This document shows positions 14,820 through 23,705 of a DNA stretch of 39,822 bases, piece after piece. The translations under genes were made by a program, and so were the position numbers. How positions within the stretch are numbered: the stretch's first letter is position 1; every line of letters starts with the position of its first letter. This DNA is from UCB3 sp964415605 (lineage in GTDB: Bacteria; Chloroflexota; Anaerolineae; Epilineales; Epilineaceae). The stretch spans positions 1-39,822 of the forward strand of contig CAYQBA010000018.1 of the NCBI GenBank assembly GCA_964415605.1. Reading direction: 5' to 3'. The notes below the pieces were generated by a model. The model had not been told where the DNA came from and searched no databases. It saw only the letters and a list, made by a program, of their open reading frames with translations.

Positions 14820-17800
14820 TCACTCCGGCTCGACGTACACCGGCTCCTGGCGGATCACCACACCGATCGATCTCCCGACGTGGTGGGTGACGTTCCCCAA
14901 GTGATCCGTCACGCGCACCGCCCCGGTCCAACCCGGCAAGACATCGGCGTCGAAGACCATGAAGCGCGCGATCGGCGGTGATCCAATGCGCCCGATACGC
15001 TCGCCGTTGTCGGTGAAAGCCACGATGCGGTATCCGAGACCGGGTCGATAGAAGCGATAGGCCTCGATCTGGCCGCTCCCGGTCAGCGCGGGGCCGAGCT
15101 CGCCCGCGTAGATCGTGCCCCCCAGCTGGGCATGCGCGACCTGGAAGGCGGTGTACGCCGGCTTGGGCTCGTGGTCTTCGTCCACCCGATACGTCGGGAT
15201 GGGGTTGCCGTCGCCGCACGCCCGCGCCGCATCGAAGACCGCCATCGACCGCAGCAGGCCCACGGTGATCCAGTCGTACGGGTTGCCGCACGCCCCCATG
15301 AACCGGTCTTCCGCGATGAACCACGTCAACGCCGTCACGCGCTCGGCCATGGCGCGCGCCAGAAGCTGGCCGGGATAGGCCGCTTGCAGCGCTTCGCTGC
15401 GACCGGTGTAGGCATCGCCCGGCAGGCTGGGGATGCTGGCCTCGGTGATCGCGAGCGTCGCGGCGCGCAGGTCGTACGACCCATCGACCACAAGCTGATT
15501 GGCCCGGAACTGCTCGAGCTTGGCGCGCAGCTCCTGGCGATACGGCTGCGCGCCGTCCCAGTTGTTGCGATAATCGTTGTACACGTGCACGCTGAGCCGA
15601 TCGAAGAACGGCCAGCCGGCGTCGTCGCCATGGTTGGCGTGGAGCCATCCGAGCGCGTTACGGGTGAACGCGTAGTCGAACGGGCCGGCCGGACTGTAGC
15701 CGGCCTTGTTGTGGAAGCGCTCGTAGGCGACACCGCCGAAGTAGATGGTGGCGCCCGGGTCGGCCGCCTTCGCGGCCAGATACGCGGTCCGCAGCAAACG
15801 ACCATAGTCGGCGGCCGCCGCGCCGCCGAAACAACTGCCGTGGTCGGCCGCACCCCCGGCGTGCGCCAGGTCGAAGTCCGGCTCGTTCTCGATCTCCCAG
15901 TGGCGAATCGTGGCCGCCGGAGCATCGAGGAAGCCGTCGCCGTCGTAGCGCTCGACGATCGCACCGACGTAGGCCGCATAGCGCGACAACGGCACCTTGT
16001 CGACCGGGCCGCAGTCGGTCGTCGCCGCCCACGGCGGGCGCCCGTGGAGGACGGCGATCGGGCTCAGCCCGGCGCCGGTCAGGCGCGCGACGACACCATC
16101 GAGGCCGCTCCAGGCATAGGTGGGCGGCGACACGTCCATGGGCTCGATGTACGACCACTGGATCGGCATGCGGACGAGCTTCACCGACGTCGCGGCCACG
16201 CGTTCGACGACCGCGGGGTCGAGATCCTCCCCGAACACCTGCACGCCGAGGATGTCGACCGCCGGGCCGGAGGGCGGCGTCGGCGTCGCCGAAGAGGTCC
16301 AGGTCGGGGACGCCGTGAAGGTCAGCGTGATCGTCGGGGTCACGCTGGGCGTGGTCGTCGCCGAGGGCGTCGGCGTCGTGCTCGGCGTGCGGGTCGGCGT
16401 CGGCGATGGACTTGGCGTCGGGGTCGATGTCGAGCTCGGGGTCCGCGACGGCGTCGGCGATGGGCCTGCCGTCGGGGTCAACGTTGCGCCCGGCGTGCGC
16501 GACGGCGTCTGCGATGGGCTTGCCGTCGCGGTCGACGTTGCGCCCGGCGTGCGCGACGGCGTCGGGGTCGACGTCGACGTCGGGTTCGGTGACCGTGTCT
16601 CGCTCGGCGAGGCTGGAGGCGTCGGCGTGGCGGTCGGCGTGTGGGTCGGCGTGCGCGTGCCGGTCGACGTCGCCGTTGTCCCGGGCGTCGCGCTCTGCGC
16701 GCGGGTCGGCGTCGGCGACGCGATCGTCGAAGTCGGTGTGATCTCACCAACCATCGTCGGCGTCGGCGACGTCGTCGCGCTGGCCGCGCCGGTCGGCGAG
16801 GGTGCCGTGGCCGTCGGCGCGCCGGTCGCCGTCGGCTCGCGGGTGGACGTCGTCGATGGCGAGGCGGTCGCCACCGGCCCGACGGCCGCCGTGGCCGTGC
16901 TTGAAGCCGTCGCCGTCGCGTCAACCGTCGCGGCCGCCGTGCCGGACGCCGTCGCCGTCGCTTCCACCGTGGCCGTCGATGTGCCCGTTGCCGTCACATC
17001 GACCGTCGCGGCAACCGACGCCGTCGGTATGCCCGTCGCCGTCGCGTCGACCGTGGCCGTCGCCGAGGTCGCGGTAACCGACGCCGTCGCACTGACCGTG
17101 GCGGTCGCCGTCTCCGTCGCCGTCCCCGACGCCAACGGGGTACCGCCGGAGGTTGGGTCCGGGTCGGGCGTCGAAGGCGTGGCGGACGGGGGCGTGGCCG
17201 TCGCGGCCAGGGTCACGGTCATCGGCGGCGTCGGCGACACGGCCGGCGGCGTCCCGCCCGGCGTGGCGGTTGACGGCGGGGGCACTTGCGGCGTCGTGGC
17301 CTCGGCCGTCGCCGTGGCCGCCACGAGCGTCGCCGTGATGGTTCCGTTCGGCGTCGGACCGGGAGAGGCCGGTTCGGTGACGGCGGCCGTGGTGGTGGCG
17401 GACGGAGTGCCCACCGGCAACGCCGTGGCCGAAGCCGTGCGCGAGGCCGTGCTCGACGGCAGCGATGTCGCCGTCGGCGTCGGGGTCGCCGTGGCCGTTG
17501 GCGCGGGTGTCCGAGTCGACGTCGCGCGGCCGGTCGGCGTCGCGGTGGCTCGCGGGGAGGGCGTCACGGCCGCCGCGCCGCATCGCGGCGCCGCCCGCAC
17601 AGCCTGCAGTCCGGCCGTCGCTTGCGCCCGCGCGCCGCGAGCCACCGGAAGCCGCTGCACCACCCGTGGTAGATACAAGCAGCGCACGGTGGCCGCCGAC
17701 TGCGCGGCTGCCGGGATCGCGGCCGTTGAATCGATCGCCTCGCCAGCCGCGACGAGCGCCGCAACGCAGCACACGAGGGGCACGACAACACGTCGCCCAC

Positions 17801-17843
17801 GACGCTTGTCAGGCGCGAGCCGCGCGGAATCGATGATGCTCAC
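14820..17843 (-). CDS. Exported clan-A-like glycoside hydrolase with a very long Thr/Pro/Ala linker
   Basis: A 1007-residue protein. A basic N-terminus and hydrophobic stretch (about 17-34) form a signal peptide. 'LYLPRVV' occurs at residues 56-62. Residues about 90-524 are a low-complexity Thr/Pro/Ala/Ser/Val linker. The C-terminal half is a TIM-barrel hydrolase like families GH39/GH5: 'HWEIENEPDF' gives acid/base Glu654 and 'LAITEAS' gives candidate nucleophile Glu801. A small beta domain ends the protein. The start is GTG at 17843; an ATG overlapping it by one base runs straight into a stop. No Shine-Dalgarno site is seen. The target polysaccharide is unknown. The linker DNA is also open on the opposite strand, which is a composition effect. 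Confidence 0.83.
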   Translation of the reverse strand: MSIIDSARLAPDKRRGRRVVVPLVCCVAALVAAGEAIDSTAAIPAAAQSAATVRCLYLPRVVQRLPVARGARAQATAGLQAVRAAPRCGAAAVTPSPRATATPTGRATSTRTPAPTATATPTPTATSLPSSTASRTASATALPVGTPSATTTAAVTEPASPGPTPNGTITATLVAATATAEATTPQVPPPSTATPGGTPPAVSPTPPMTVTLAATATPPSATPSTPDPDPTSGGTPLASGTATETATATVSATASVTATSATATVDATATGIPTASVAATVDVTATGTSTATVEATATASGTAAATVDATATASSTATAAVGPVATASPSTTSTREPTATGAPTATAPSPTGAASATTSPTPTMVGEITPTSTIASPTPTRAQSATPGTTATSTGTRTPTHTPTATPTPPASPSETRSPNPTSTSTPTPSRTPGATSTATASPSQTPSRTPGATLTPTAGPSPTPSRTPSSTSTPTPSPSPTPTRTPSTTPTPSATTTPSVTPTITLTFTASPTWTSSATPTPPSGPAVDILGVQVFGEDLDPAVVERVAATSVKLVRMPIQWSYIEPMDVSPPTYAWSGLDGVVARLTGAGLSPIAVLHGRPPWAATTDCGPVDKVPLSRYAAYVGAIVERYDGDGFLDAPAATIRHWEIENEPDFDLAHAGGAADHGSCFGGAAAADYGRLLRTAYLAAKAADPGATIYFGGVAYERFHNKAGYSPAGPFDYAFTRNALGWLHANHGDDAGWPFFDRLSVHVYNDYRNNWDGAQPYRQELRAKLEQFRANQLVVDGSYDLRAATLAITEASIPSLPGDAYTGRSEALQAAYPGQLLARAMAERVTALTWFIAEDRFMGACGNPYDWITVGLLRSMAVFDAARACGDGNPIPTYRVDEDHEPKPAYTAFQVAHAQLGGTIYAGELGPALTGSGQIEAYRFYRPGLGYRIVAFTDNGERIGRIGSPPIARFMVFDADVLPGWTGAVRVTDHLGNVTHHVGRSIGVVIRQEPVYVEPE
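16393..16554 (-). repeat. Three 54-base tandem repeats in the hydrolase linker
   Basis: Units 16393-16446, 16447-16500 and 16501-16554 are each 54 bases (18 codons) and encode 'RTPGATSTATASPSQTPS'-type units. The last two are the most alike, and a partial fourth unit continues from 16555. This is in-frame, so copy-number change would only alter linker length. Confidence 0.75.
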
Positions 17844-18031
17844 ATGACTAATGACTGAATCGGCGCGCCATCAGTTACGTGCGATGAACAGGCAACACGC
17901 GCACCATCGCGTCAATTCGACGGCGATATATGCGGTCTGGATTGGAGAGCGTGCTTGCGGGTCGCAGATCGTGCGGTCATGTTGGTAACGCATGATGTTT
18001 GGCGTCATGAGCGCGACGAGCCGGACGAAAG

Positions 18032-18637
18032 TCACGACGTGGGTACGGCGTCAAATGGCACGTCGACATAGCGCCAACCTTGGGCCGTATCAGACCATCG
18101 CCACATCCCCGAGCTCGGGAAACCCTTCCGATGTTCGATCGGGCCGATGCAGCGTTCGATGTCGCGCCGCAGCACGTCCGCCCCTTCGGGTCCGGTGACC
18201 GAGACGGCCCGGGCCGCAAAGTCCAGCCCCACCCGATACGGGCCGAGCGTCACGCCGTCCGAGTCGTCGCCCGCCGCCATCGGCGATGCCCCGGCGGCGG
18301 CGGATCCGAGCACTTGGGGATCGAACACCATCCGGATGAGCGACGGTGTGACCACGTCCGGGCCGCAGAGGCCATCCGCCTTCCAATCGCCGGTGAACGC
18401 CGGGTTGATCGCGAACGACGGCTCGGCCGCCCCCGCGCCGGGATGCGCGTTGGCCGCGGGCGGCTCGGGCAGCGACGCCGCGGCGTGGCCGTCGCCGGCG
18501 GCCGGGAGCGCCGGCGCGGCCGGCGAATGCGCGGGCGCCGCCGGCAGAGAAGGGATCGTCATCAGCTGCCGGCCGGCAAAACCAAGGGCCAGGCACACCA
18601 GCATCAGACTGAGATTGGACTCACCGAGAGATCGCAT
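18032..18637 (-). CDS. Hypothetical exported or membrane-anchored protein
   Basis: A 201-residue protein I do not recognise. Residues about 8-26 ('NLSLMLVCLALGFAG') form a signal peptide or anchor. An Ala/Pro/His-rich linker (about 30-80) follows, then a compact C-terminal domain with two cysteines ('GLCGPD' and 'ERCIGP') that could pair, and aromatic residues near the end ('MWRWSDTAQGWRYVDVPF'). ATG 18637 is chosen because GAGGAG lies about 10 bases upstream and the hydrophobic segment then sits at the N-terminus; the frame is open further up to 18808. It lies between two other exported-protein genes on the same strand. Confidence 0.65.
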   Translation of the reverse strand: MRSLGESNLSLMLVCLALGFAGRQLMTIPSLPAAPAHSPAAPALPAAGDGHAAASLPEPPAANAHPGAGAAEPSFAINPAFTGDWKADGLCGPDVVTPSLIRMVFDPQVLGSAAAGASPMAAGDDSDGVTLGPYRVGLDFAARAVSVTGPEGADVLRRDIERCIGPIEHRKGFPSSGMWRWSDTAQGWRYVDVPFDAVPTS

Positions 18638-18724
18638 GACTTGGGGCTCCTCGTAGGGCAGGCGAAGGTCGCGCGCCTCCCACTCCGGCCGCTGACGGTC
18701 GGCGGGGGCGCGCAAGGGTGAAGC

Positions 18725-18753
18725 AGTATAGAACAGATGTACTACTCCCGCAA
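18725..18753 (-). promoter_or_regulatory. Promoter of the 201-residue hypothetical gene
   Basis: On the minus strand TTGCGG (18753-18748), a 17-base spacer and TATACT (18730-18725). The leader to the ATG at 18637 would be about 80 bases and contains GAGGAG near its end. Confidence 0.55.
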
Positions 18754-18844
18754 GTTCCGGAACGGATGCGCCCGTTCGGGATCCGCGCGGCTCCGCGGGT
18801 GTCGGCATGGGGTGTCCGCACGGGAAGAGGAGCCGGAACGCACC

Positions 18845-18876
18845 GAGGCCCCCGATGCGGCTGCATCGGGGGCCTC
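18845..18876 (-). terminator. Perfect 14-bp hairpin downstream of the LysM gene
   Basis: Arms 18845-18858 and 18863-18876 are perfectly complementary (GAGGCCCCCGATGC and its reverse complement) around a 4-base loop. It lies 39 bases past the stop of the LysM gene and before the next promoter on the same strand. There is no T-run after it on either strand, so termination is inferred from position and stability. Confidence 0.55.
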
Positions 18877-18915
18877 GCGGTTCCGTGTCGCGCCGGCGGT
18901 CGGGCGCTCAAGCGA

Positions 18916-19398
18916 TCATGGGATGCAGAGCTGCTCGTACGCGCGAATGTAGTTCGGGTCGGTCAAGCCGTTGGCCACGACGAGCGACTGGATGCTGACG
19001 CCGTACATGGCCGCGATGCGGTAGAGTATGTCTCCCGGCTGAATGGTGTGATATGCGCGGCACGTCGGCGGAGGCGGCGTCGGCCCTGCCCCATCCTGTC
19101 GAGCGCACGTCGGGCCCGGTGGCAGGACACGCGGCGAGCCGGCGGGGATGGTGAGCGACATGCCGGGCACGATATAGTTGGCGTTGTAGTAGAGATTGTT
19201 GTGGGCGGCGATGACCCATGGATCCACGCCGTATCCACGCGCGATGCAAAAGATGGTCTCGCCGGGTTGGACGACATGCACCCAAGGCAGGGCCGACGTC
19301 GGGCGTTCGATCGGCATGGCATGGGCCGTAGATGGCAGCGACAATCCCGCGGCGACGGCAGCGAAGATCACGGAGGCGGTCACGAACACGCTCTTCAC
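18916..19398 (-). CDS. Secreted protein with two LysM domains
   Basis: A 160-residue protein with a signal peptide (cleavage near 'STAHA', residue about 27) and two LysM peptidoglycan/chitin-binding domains: 'HVVQPGETIFCIARGYGV...IPAG' and 'HTIQPGDILYRIAAMYGV'. They are joined by a Pro-rich stretch. Cysteines (four in the mature part) may form disulfides. No catalytic domain is present, so it is a binding or scaffold protein. The start is GTG at 19398, supported by AGGGAG 6 bases upstream; it has its own promoter and is divergent from recO. Confidence 0.85.
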   Translation of the reverse strand: MKSVFVTASVIFAAVAAGLSLPSTAHAMPIERPTSALPWVHVVQPGETIFCIARGYGVDPWVIAAHNNLYYNANYIVPGMSLTIPAGSPRVLPPGPTCARQDGAGPTPPPPTCRAYHTIQPGDILYRIAAMYGVSIQSLVVANGLTDPNYIRAYEQLCIP

Positions 19399-19448
19399 GA
19401 GTCACTCCCTGATTGGTGGTTGAATCCGTCGAGCGCTACGCGCGCACG

Positions 19449-19477
19449 AGTCTAGCAAGTTCAACGCACAATCGCAA
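19449..19477 (-). promoter_or_regulatory. Promoter of the LysM gene with extended -10
   Basis: On the minus strand TTGCGA (19477-19472), a 17-base spacer and TAGACT (19454-19449), preceded by TGC, which fits an extended -10. The leader to the GTG at 19398 is about 44 bases and carries AGGGAG. Confidence 0.55.
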
Positions 19478-19550
19478 GAACGGTCATCGACGAATTGCGC
19501 CGGCGACCCGCTGACCGGCAGCCAGGGCACGGGCCACGCCCACTTCGACC

Positions 19551-19579
19551 TTGAGGCCGCGCACGCGCGCGGCTATACT
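19551..19579 (+). promoter_or_regulatory. Promoter of recO, leaderless type
   Basis: TTGAGG (19551-19556), a 17-base spacer and TATACT (19574-19579). Only 8 bases separate the -10 from the GTG start at 19588, so the transcript should begin at or within a base or two of the start codon. Confidence 0.6.
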
Positions 19580-19587
19580 AGTCAGTT

Positions 19588-20397
19588 GTGAATCGCATTC
19601 GCCTCTACCGCTGCGAGGCCATCGTCCTCAGGCGTCACGACGTCTCGGAAGCCGACCGGATCCTGACCCTCTACACGCCGGATCGGGGCAAGCTCGCCGC
19701 GATCGCCAAGGGCGTTCGCCGGATATCCAGCCGCAAGAGCGGGCATGTGGAGCTCTTCACGCATGTCGCCGTCCTGCTGGCGGCCGGTCGGAACCTCGAG
19801 GTGCTGACCCAAGCGGAGACGATCGAGCCGTTCCGCGGCATTCGCGAAGACCTGATCCGCACGACCTACGCGTATCACGTCGCGGAGCTGACGGACCGGT
19901 TGACGGTCGACGCCAGCCCGCTGCCGGCCGCGTTCTGGCTGCTGCGCGACACGCTCGGCGCCGTGGCCGAGGCCGACGACCCGGCGCTGGCGGCGCGATT
20001 CTTCGAGATCCGGCTCCTCGGGCTCCTCGGTTTCCGGCCGCAGCTGTTCAGCTGCGTCGCGTGCGGCCGTGCCGTCGAGCCGGCCGGCAACGCGTTCAGC
20101 CCCGACATGGGCGGCGTGCTCTGCCCGGCCTGCGCCGCCGCGCACCCGCAGGCGATCCCGCTCGGCGAGCGCGAGTTCCGGGTCCTGCGCTTCCTCCAGA
20201 CGCGCGAGTGGCCGATGGCCCGCCAAGTGGTGCTCGAGGCGGCCACGCGCGGCGCGTTGGAGCGCATCATGGAAGCCTACGTGCGCCACATTCTGGAGCG
20301 CGACCTGCATAGTGTGACGTTCCTGCGCGGCCTGCGCCGCGTCGCGGGATCCCCGCCCGTACTGACGTCCACACCCCTCAGCGGGGGCGTGGACTGA
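19588..20397 (+). CDS. recO: DNA repair protein RecO
   Basis: A 269-residue RecO, which with RecF and RecR loads RecA at gaps and anneals single strands. The N-terminal OB-fold starts 'RIRLYRCEAIVLRRHDVSEADRI', followed by 'LTLYTPDRGKLAAIAKGVRR', both typical. A zinc site lies in the C-terminal part: C156-x2-C159 and C179-x2-C182. The start is GTG at 19588, placed only 8 bases after the -10 of its promoter. glyQS follows 118 bases downstream on the same strand and may be co-transcribed. Confidence 0.93.
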   Translation: MNRIRLYRCEAIVLRRHDVSEADRILTLYTPDRGKLAAIAKGVRRISSRKSGHVELFTHVAVLLAAGRNLEVLTQAETIEPFRGIREDLIRTTYAYHVAELTDRLTVDASPLPAAFWLLRDTLGAVAEADDPALAARFFEIRLLGLLGFRPQLFSCVACGRAVEPAGNAFSPDMGGVLCPACAAAHPQAIPLGEREFRVLRFLQTREWPMARQVVLEAATRGALERIMEAYVRHILERDLHSVTFLRGLRRVAGSPPVLTSTPLSGGVD

Positions 20398-20515
20398 GAC
20401 CGCGCCGACGAGCACGCCGGCCATGGCCAGGGCGGCGGCCCGATCCACGCCATGGGCCAACGCCAGCCGCGATTCATCGACCACTCCACCGACTCGCACC
20501 GAGGACGCCCTCCCG

Positions 20516-23500
20516 ATGACCGATCTTCGCCTGTCCTTCCAGGATGCCGTGGCGCGCCTCGAGCGCTATTGGGCCAACCAGGGCTGCTTGATCTGGCAGC
20601 CGTACAACGTCGAGGTCGGCGCCGGCACCATGAACCCGGCCACGTTCCTGCACGTGCTCGGGCCGGAACCGTGGAACGTGGCCTACGTCGAGCCCAGCGT
20701 TCGCCCTGACGACGGGCGCTACGGCGAAAACCCCAACCGAATGGGCCGCCACCACCAGTATCAGGTCATCCTCAAGCCCGATCCCGGCGACCCGCAAGGG
20801 CTTTACCTTGCCAGCCTGGCGGCGCTCGGCATCGACCTGGCGCGGCACGACGTCCGCTTCGTCGAGGACAACTGGGAGTCCCCGGCCCTCGGCGCGTGGG
20901 GCCTGGGCTGGGAGGTATGGCTCGACGGCCTGGAGATCACGCAGTTCACGTACTTCCAGCAGGCCGGGTCGGTAGACCTCGACCCGCCGTCGATTGAGAT
21001 CACGTACGGTCTGGACCGCATCCTCATGGCGCTGCAGGACGCCGCGCACTTCAAGGATCTGTGGTGGAACGACAAGGTGCGGTTCGGCGACGTGCTCCTG
21101 GCCGGCGAAGTGCAGACCAGCCGCTACTGGTTCGACCTGGCCGACGTGGCGCGCCTCAAGCAGATGTACGACCTCTACGACGCCGAGGCCACGTTGGCCC
21201 TCGACCACGGGTTGGTCCGCCCGGCCCACGACTACGTCTTGAAGTGCAGCCACGTGTTCAACATCCTCGACGCGCGCGGGACCGTCGGCGTCACTGAGCG
21301 GGCGCGCTTCTTTGCCCGCATGCGCAAGCTCTCGCGGCGCGTGGCGGAGGCGTTCGTCGCCGAGCGCACCGACCTCGCGTTCCCGCTTGGCGACGACCCG
21401 GCCGCCCGAAGCTGGGTGGCGGGAGCGGCGGCCGCCGAGACGCCGGCGACGCACCAGGCCGACGCCGGCGCGGGGACCCCGCCGTCCGTCCCGGCCGACT
21501 TTGTGCTCGAGGTCGGCGTCGAGGAGTTGCCGGTGGCCGATCTCGACGCGGCGCTGGCCGCCCTGGCGGAACGGGTCCCGGCGCTCCTGGCCGACCTGAG
21601 GCTCGATCACGCCGGCGTGACCGTCCTCGGGACGCCGCGCCGCCTTGTCGTCCACGCGGCGATGCTGCATCCGCGCCAACCCGACCTCGCCACCACCGTC
21701 GTCGGTCCGCCGGTGCGCGCGGCGTTCGACGCCGACGGCCGCCCTACCAAGGCTGCCGAAGGCTTCGCCCGGAGCGCAGGGGTCACGGTCGGGGATCTGA
21801 CGACGATCGAGCAGAAGGGCGAAGCGCGCCTGGCGGCGGTGCGGCTCGACGCCGGGCGTGCCGCCGGCGACGTCCTCGCCGACGCCCTGCCCGCCTTGAT
21901 CGGCGGCCTGCCGTGCGCCCGCGCGATGCGGTGGAACGCGAGCCGGCAAGCGTTTGCCCGCCCCGTTCGCTGGCTCGTGGCCCTGCACGGTCCGGCGGTG
22001 GTCCCGGTAGCGTTCGCGGGTTTGGTCGCCGGGCGCACGTCGCGCGGGTTGCGCCCGGAGTCCCGCCTCCTCCCCATCGCGGCCGCCGAGGACCACCGCA
22101 AGGTCATGCGCACGCACGGCATCCAGGTGGATCCCGGGGTGCGGAAGGCCGAGATCCGGCGCCAGATCGCGGCCCTCGCCAGCAGCGTCGGCGGGCACGT
22201 GCCGGCGGACCCCGGGCTCGAGGACGAGGTCGCCAACCTCGTCGAGGAGCCGTTCGCGCTGCTCGGAGCGTTCGAGCCGCGCTTTCTGGCGCTGCCCGAC
22301 GCGGTCCTCAAGACGGTGATGAAAAAGCACCAGCGCTATTTCCCGGTCGTCGACGGCGACGGCCGTTTGATGCCGCACTTCGTCGCCGTGGCCAATCGGG
22401 CCGGTGTCGACGCCGCCGCCGTCCGGCACGGCAACGAGGCCGTCATCCGGGCGCGCTTCGCCGATGCCGCGTACTTCTGGAAGCAGGACACCCGCCGCCC
22501 GCTGGCGGACTTCACCGCGGCGCTCGAGGGCCTGATGTTCCAGGCGGAGCTCGGCTCGATGCGCGACAAGGTGGCGCGCCTGGAACGCCTGACCCCGCTC
22601 GTCGGGCGGCGGATCGGGTTGCCGGAGCCCGATCTCGCCCTTGCGGCGCGGGCCGCCGCGCTCGCCAAGAGCGACCTCACGACAGCGATGGTGGTGGACT
22701 TCACGTCGCTGCAGGGCGTGATGGGCGCGGCCTACGCGCGGTTGTCGGGCGAGCCCGACGCCGTGGCCATCGCCATCGACGAGCAGTACCGGCCGCGCGG
22801 CGCGGGCGACGCGGTCCCCGCCACGGGCCCGGGCACGGCACTGGCGCTGGCCGACCGGTTCGACAGCCTGGTGGGGCTGTTCGCGGCGGGCCTCCGGCCG
22901 AAGGGGACCAACGACCCGTACGCCTTGCGACGGGCCGCGCTGGGGATCATCGCCATCCTCGTCGAGCGCGCCTTGCGCCTGGACGTGCGCGTCGCCATCG
23001 ACGATGCCGCGGCAGGCTTGCCCATCGCCGTGACCGCCGCGGTCAAGGCCGATGTGCTCGACTTCCTGCGGCGGCGGCTGGCGTTCCAGCTCCGCGAGTC
23101 CGGCCATGCCGCGGATGCCGTGGCGGCCGTCATCGCCACCCAGGGCCACGATCCCGCCGCGGCCGCGGGCGACGTCCGCGACCTCGAAGCCCACATCGCG
23201 CGCCCGGACTGGGGCGCGACGTTGACCGCCTATGCGCGGTGCGCCCGCATCGTCCGCGGACGGGACGACGTCGGCCGCGACGTCGACGCCGCGCGGCTCG
23301 AGACCCCAGCCGAACGCGTCTTGTTCGATGCGCTCGCCGCCGCGACCGAGGGCCAGAGCGGCGCCAGCCTCAACGCCGCCCTCAACGCGCTCGCCGCCCT
23401 GGCGCCGGCCATCAACGCGTTCTTCGACGCCGTGCTCGTGATGGCCGACGACCCAGCGGTGCGCGCCAACCGCCTGGCCTTGGCCGGCCGCGTTGCGGCC

Positions 23501-23545
23501 CTGCCGGCCCCGTTCGCCGATCTGAGCCAGATCGAGGGCTTCTGA
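20516..23545 (+). CDS. glyQS: Glycyl-tRNA synthetase, fused alpha and beta chains
   Basis: A 1009-residue single-chain version of the bacterial tetrameric glycyl-tRNA synthetase, which charges tRNA-Gly. Residues about 1-290 are the alpha (catalytic class II) chain ('FQDAVARLERYWANQGCLIWQPYN', 'GAGTMNPATFLHVLGPEPW'). After an Ala/Pro-rich linker (about 300-325), the beta chain begins at 'DFVLEVGVEELPVADLD' and includes 'NASRQAFARPVRWLVALHG' and 'KKHQRYFPV'. ATG 20516 is chosen because the alpha family begins there and GAGG lies about 11 bases upstream; the frame is open to 20423. Fusion is known in some phyla, including Chlamydiae, and is not an assembly artefact here. Confidence 0.95.
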   Translation: MTDLRLSFQDAVARLERYWANQGCLIWQPYNVEVGAGTMNPATFLHVLGPEPWNVAYVEPSVRPDDGRYGENPNRMGRHHQYQVILKPDPGDPQGLYLASLAALGIDLARHDVRFVEDNWESPALGAWGLGWEVWLDGLEITQFTYFQQAGSVDLDPPSIEITYGLDRILMALQDAAHFKDLWWNDKVRFGDVLLAGEVQTSRYWFDLADVARLKQMYDLYDAEATLALDHGLVRPAHDYVLKCSHVFNILDARGTVGVTERARFFARMRKLSRRVAEAFVAERTDLAFPLGDDPAARSWVAGAAAAETPATHQADAGAGTPPSVPADFVLEVGVEELPVADLDAALAALAERVPALLADLRLDHAGVTVLGTPRRLVVHAAMLHPRQPDLATTVVGPPVRAAFDADGRPTKAAEGFARSAGVTVGDLTTIEQKGEARLAAVRLDAGRAAGDVLADALPALIGGLPCARAMRWNASRQAFARPVRWLVALHGPAVVPVAFAGLVAGRTSRGLRPESRLLPIAAAEDHRKVMRTHGIQVDPGVRKAEIRRQIAALASSVGGHVPADPGLEDEVANLVEEPFALLGAFEPRFLALPDAVLKTVMKKHQRYFPVVDGDGRLMPHFVAVANRAGVDAAAVRHGNEAVIRARFADAAYFWKQDTRRPLADFTAALEGLMFQAELGSMRDKVARLERLTPLVGRRIGLPEPDLALAARAAALAKSDLTTAMVVDFTSLQGVMGAAYARLSGEPDAVAIAIDEQYRPRGAGDAVPATGPGTALALADRFDSLVGLFAAGLRPKGTNDPYALRRAALGIIAILVERALRLDVRVAIDDAAAGLPIAVTAAVKADVLDFLRRRLAFQLRESGHAADAVAAVIATQGHDPAAAAGDVRDLEAHIARPDWGATLTAYARCARIVRGRDDVGRDVDAARLETPAERVLFDALAAATEGQSGASLNAALNALAALAPAINAFFDAVLVMADDPAVRANRLALAGRVAALPAPFADLSQIEGF

Positions 23546-23601
23546 GACCATGGGAGCGCAGGCGGGCGCACGGTCGTCCGAAGTCCCTTCGGCGCGGGCT
23601 C

Positions 23602-23628
23602 GGCCCCCGACGGCGGACAGCCGTCGGG
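23602..23628. other. Stable hairpin between glyQS and ppdK
   Basis: A 9-bp perfect stem (23606-23614 with 23620-23628) around a 5-base loop lies in the 160-base gap. There is no T-run, so it is a weak terminator or a leader structure of ppdK. No clear -10/-35 pair was seen in the gap. Confidence 0.4.
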
Positions 23629-23705
23629 CCACGGGAGACGCCGTCCGGCCATCGCCATCTGACCCTGGAACACCGAGACCAGACACACACGAGGACACGA
23701 TCGAC

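Noticed and set aside
16120..17847. A 575-codon open frame on the plus strand made mostly of Val, Gly and Ala
   Set aside because: It is the antisense of the Thr/Pro/Ala linker of the glycoside hydrolase. The repeats explain the openness, and no ribosome site or family is seen.
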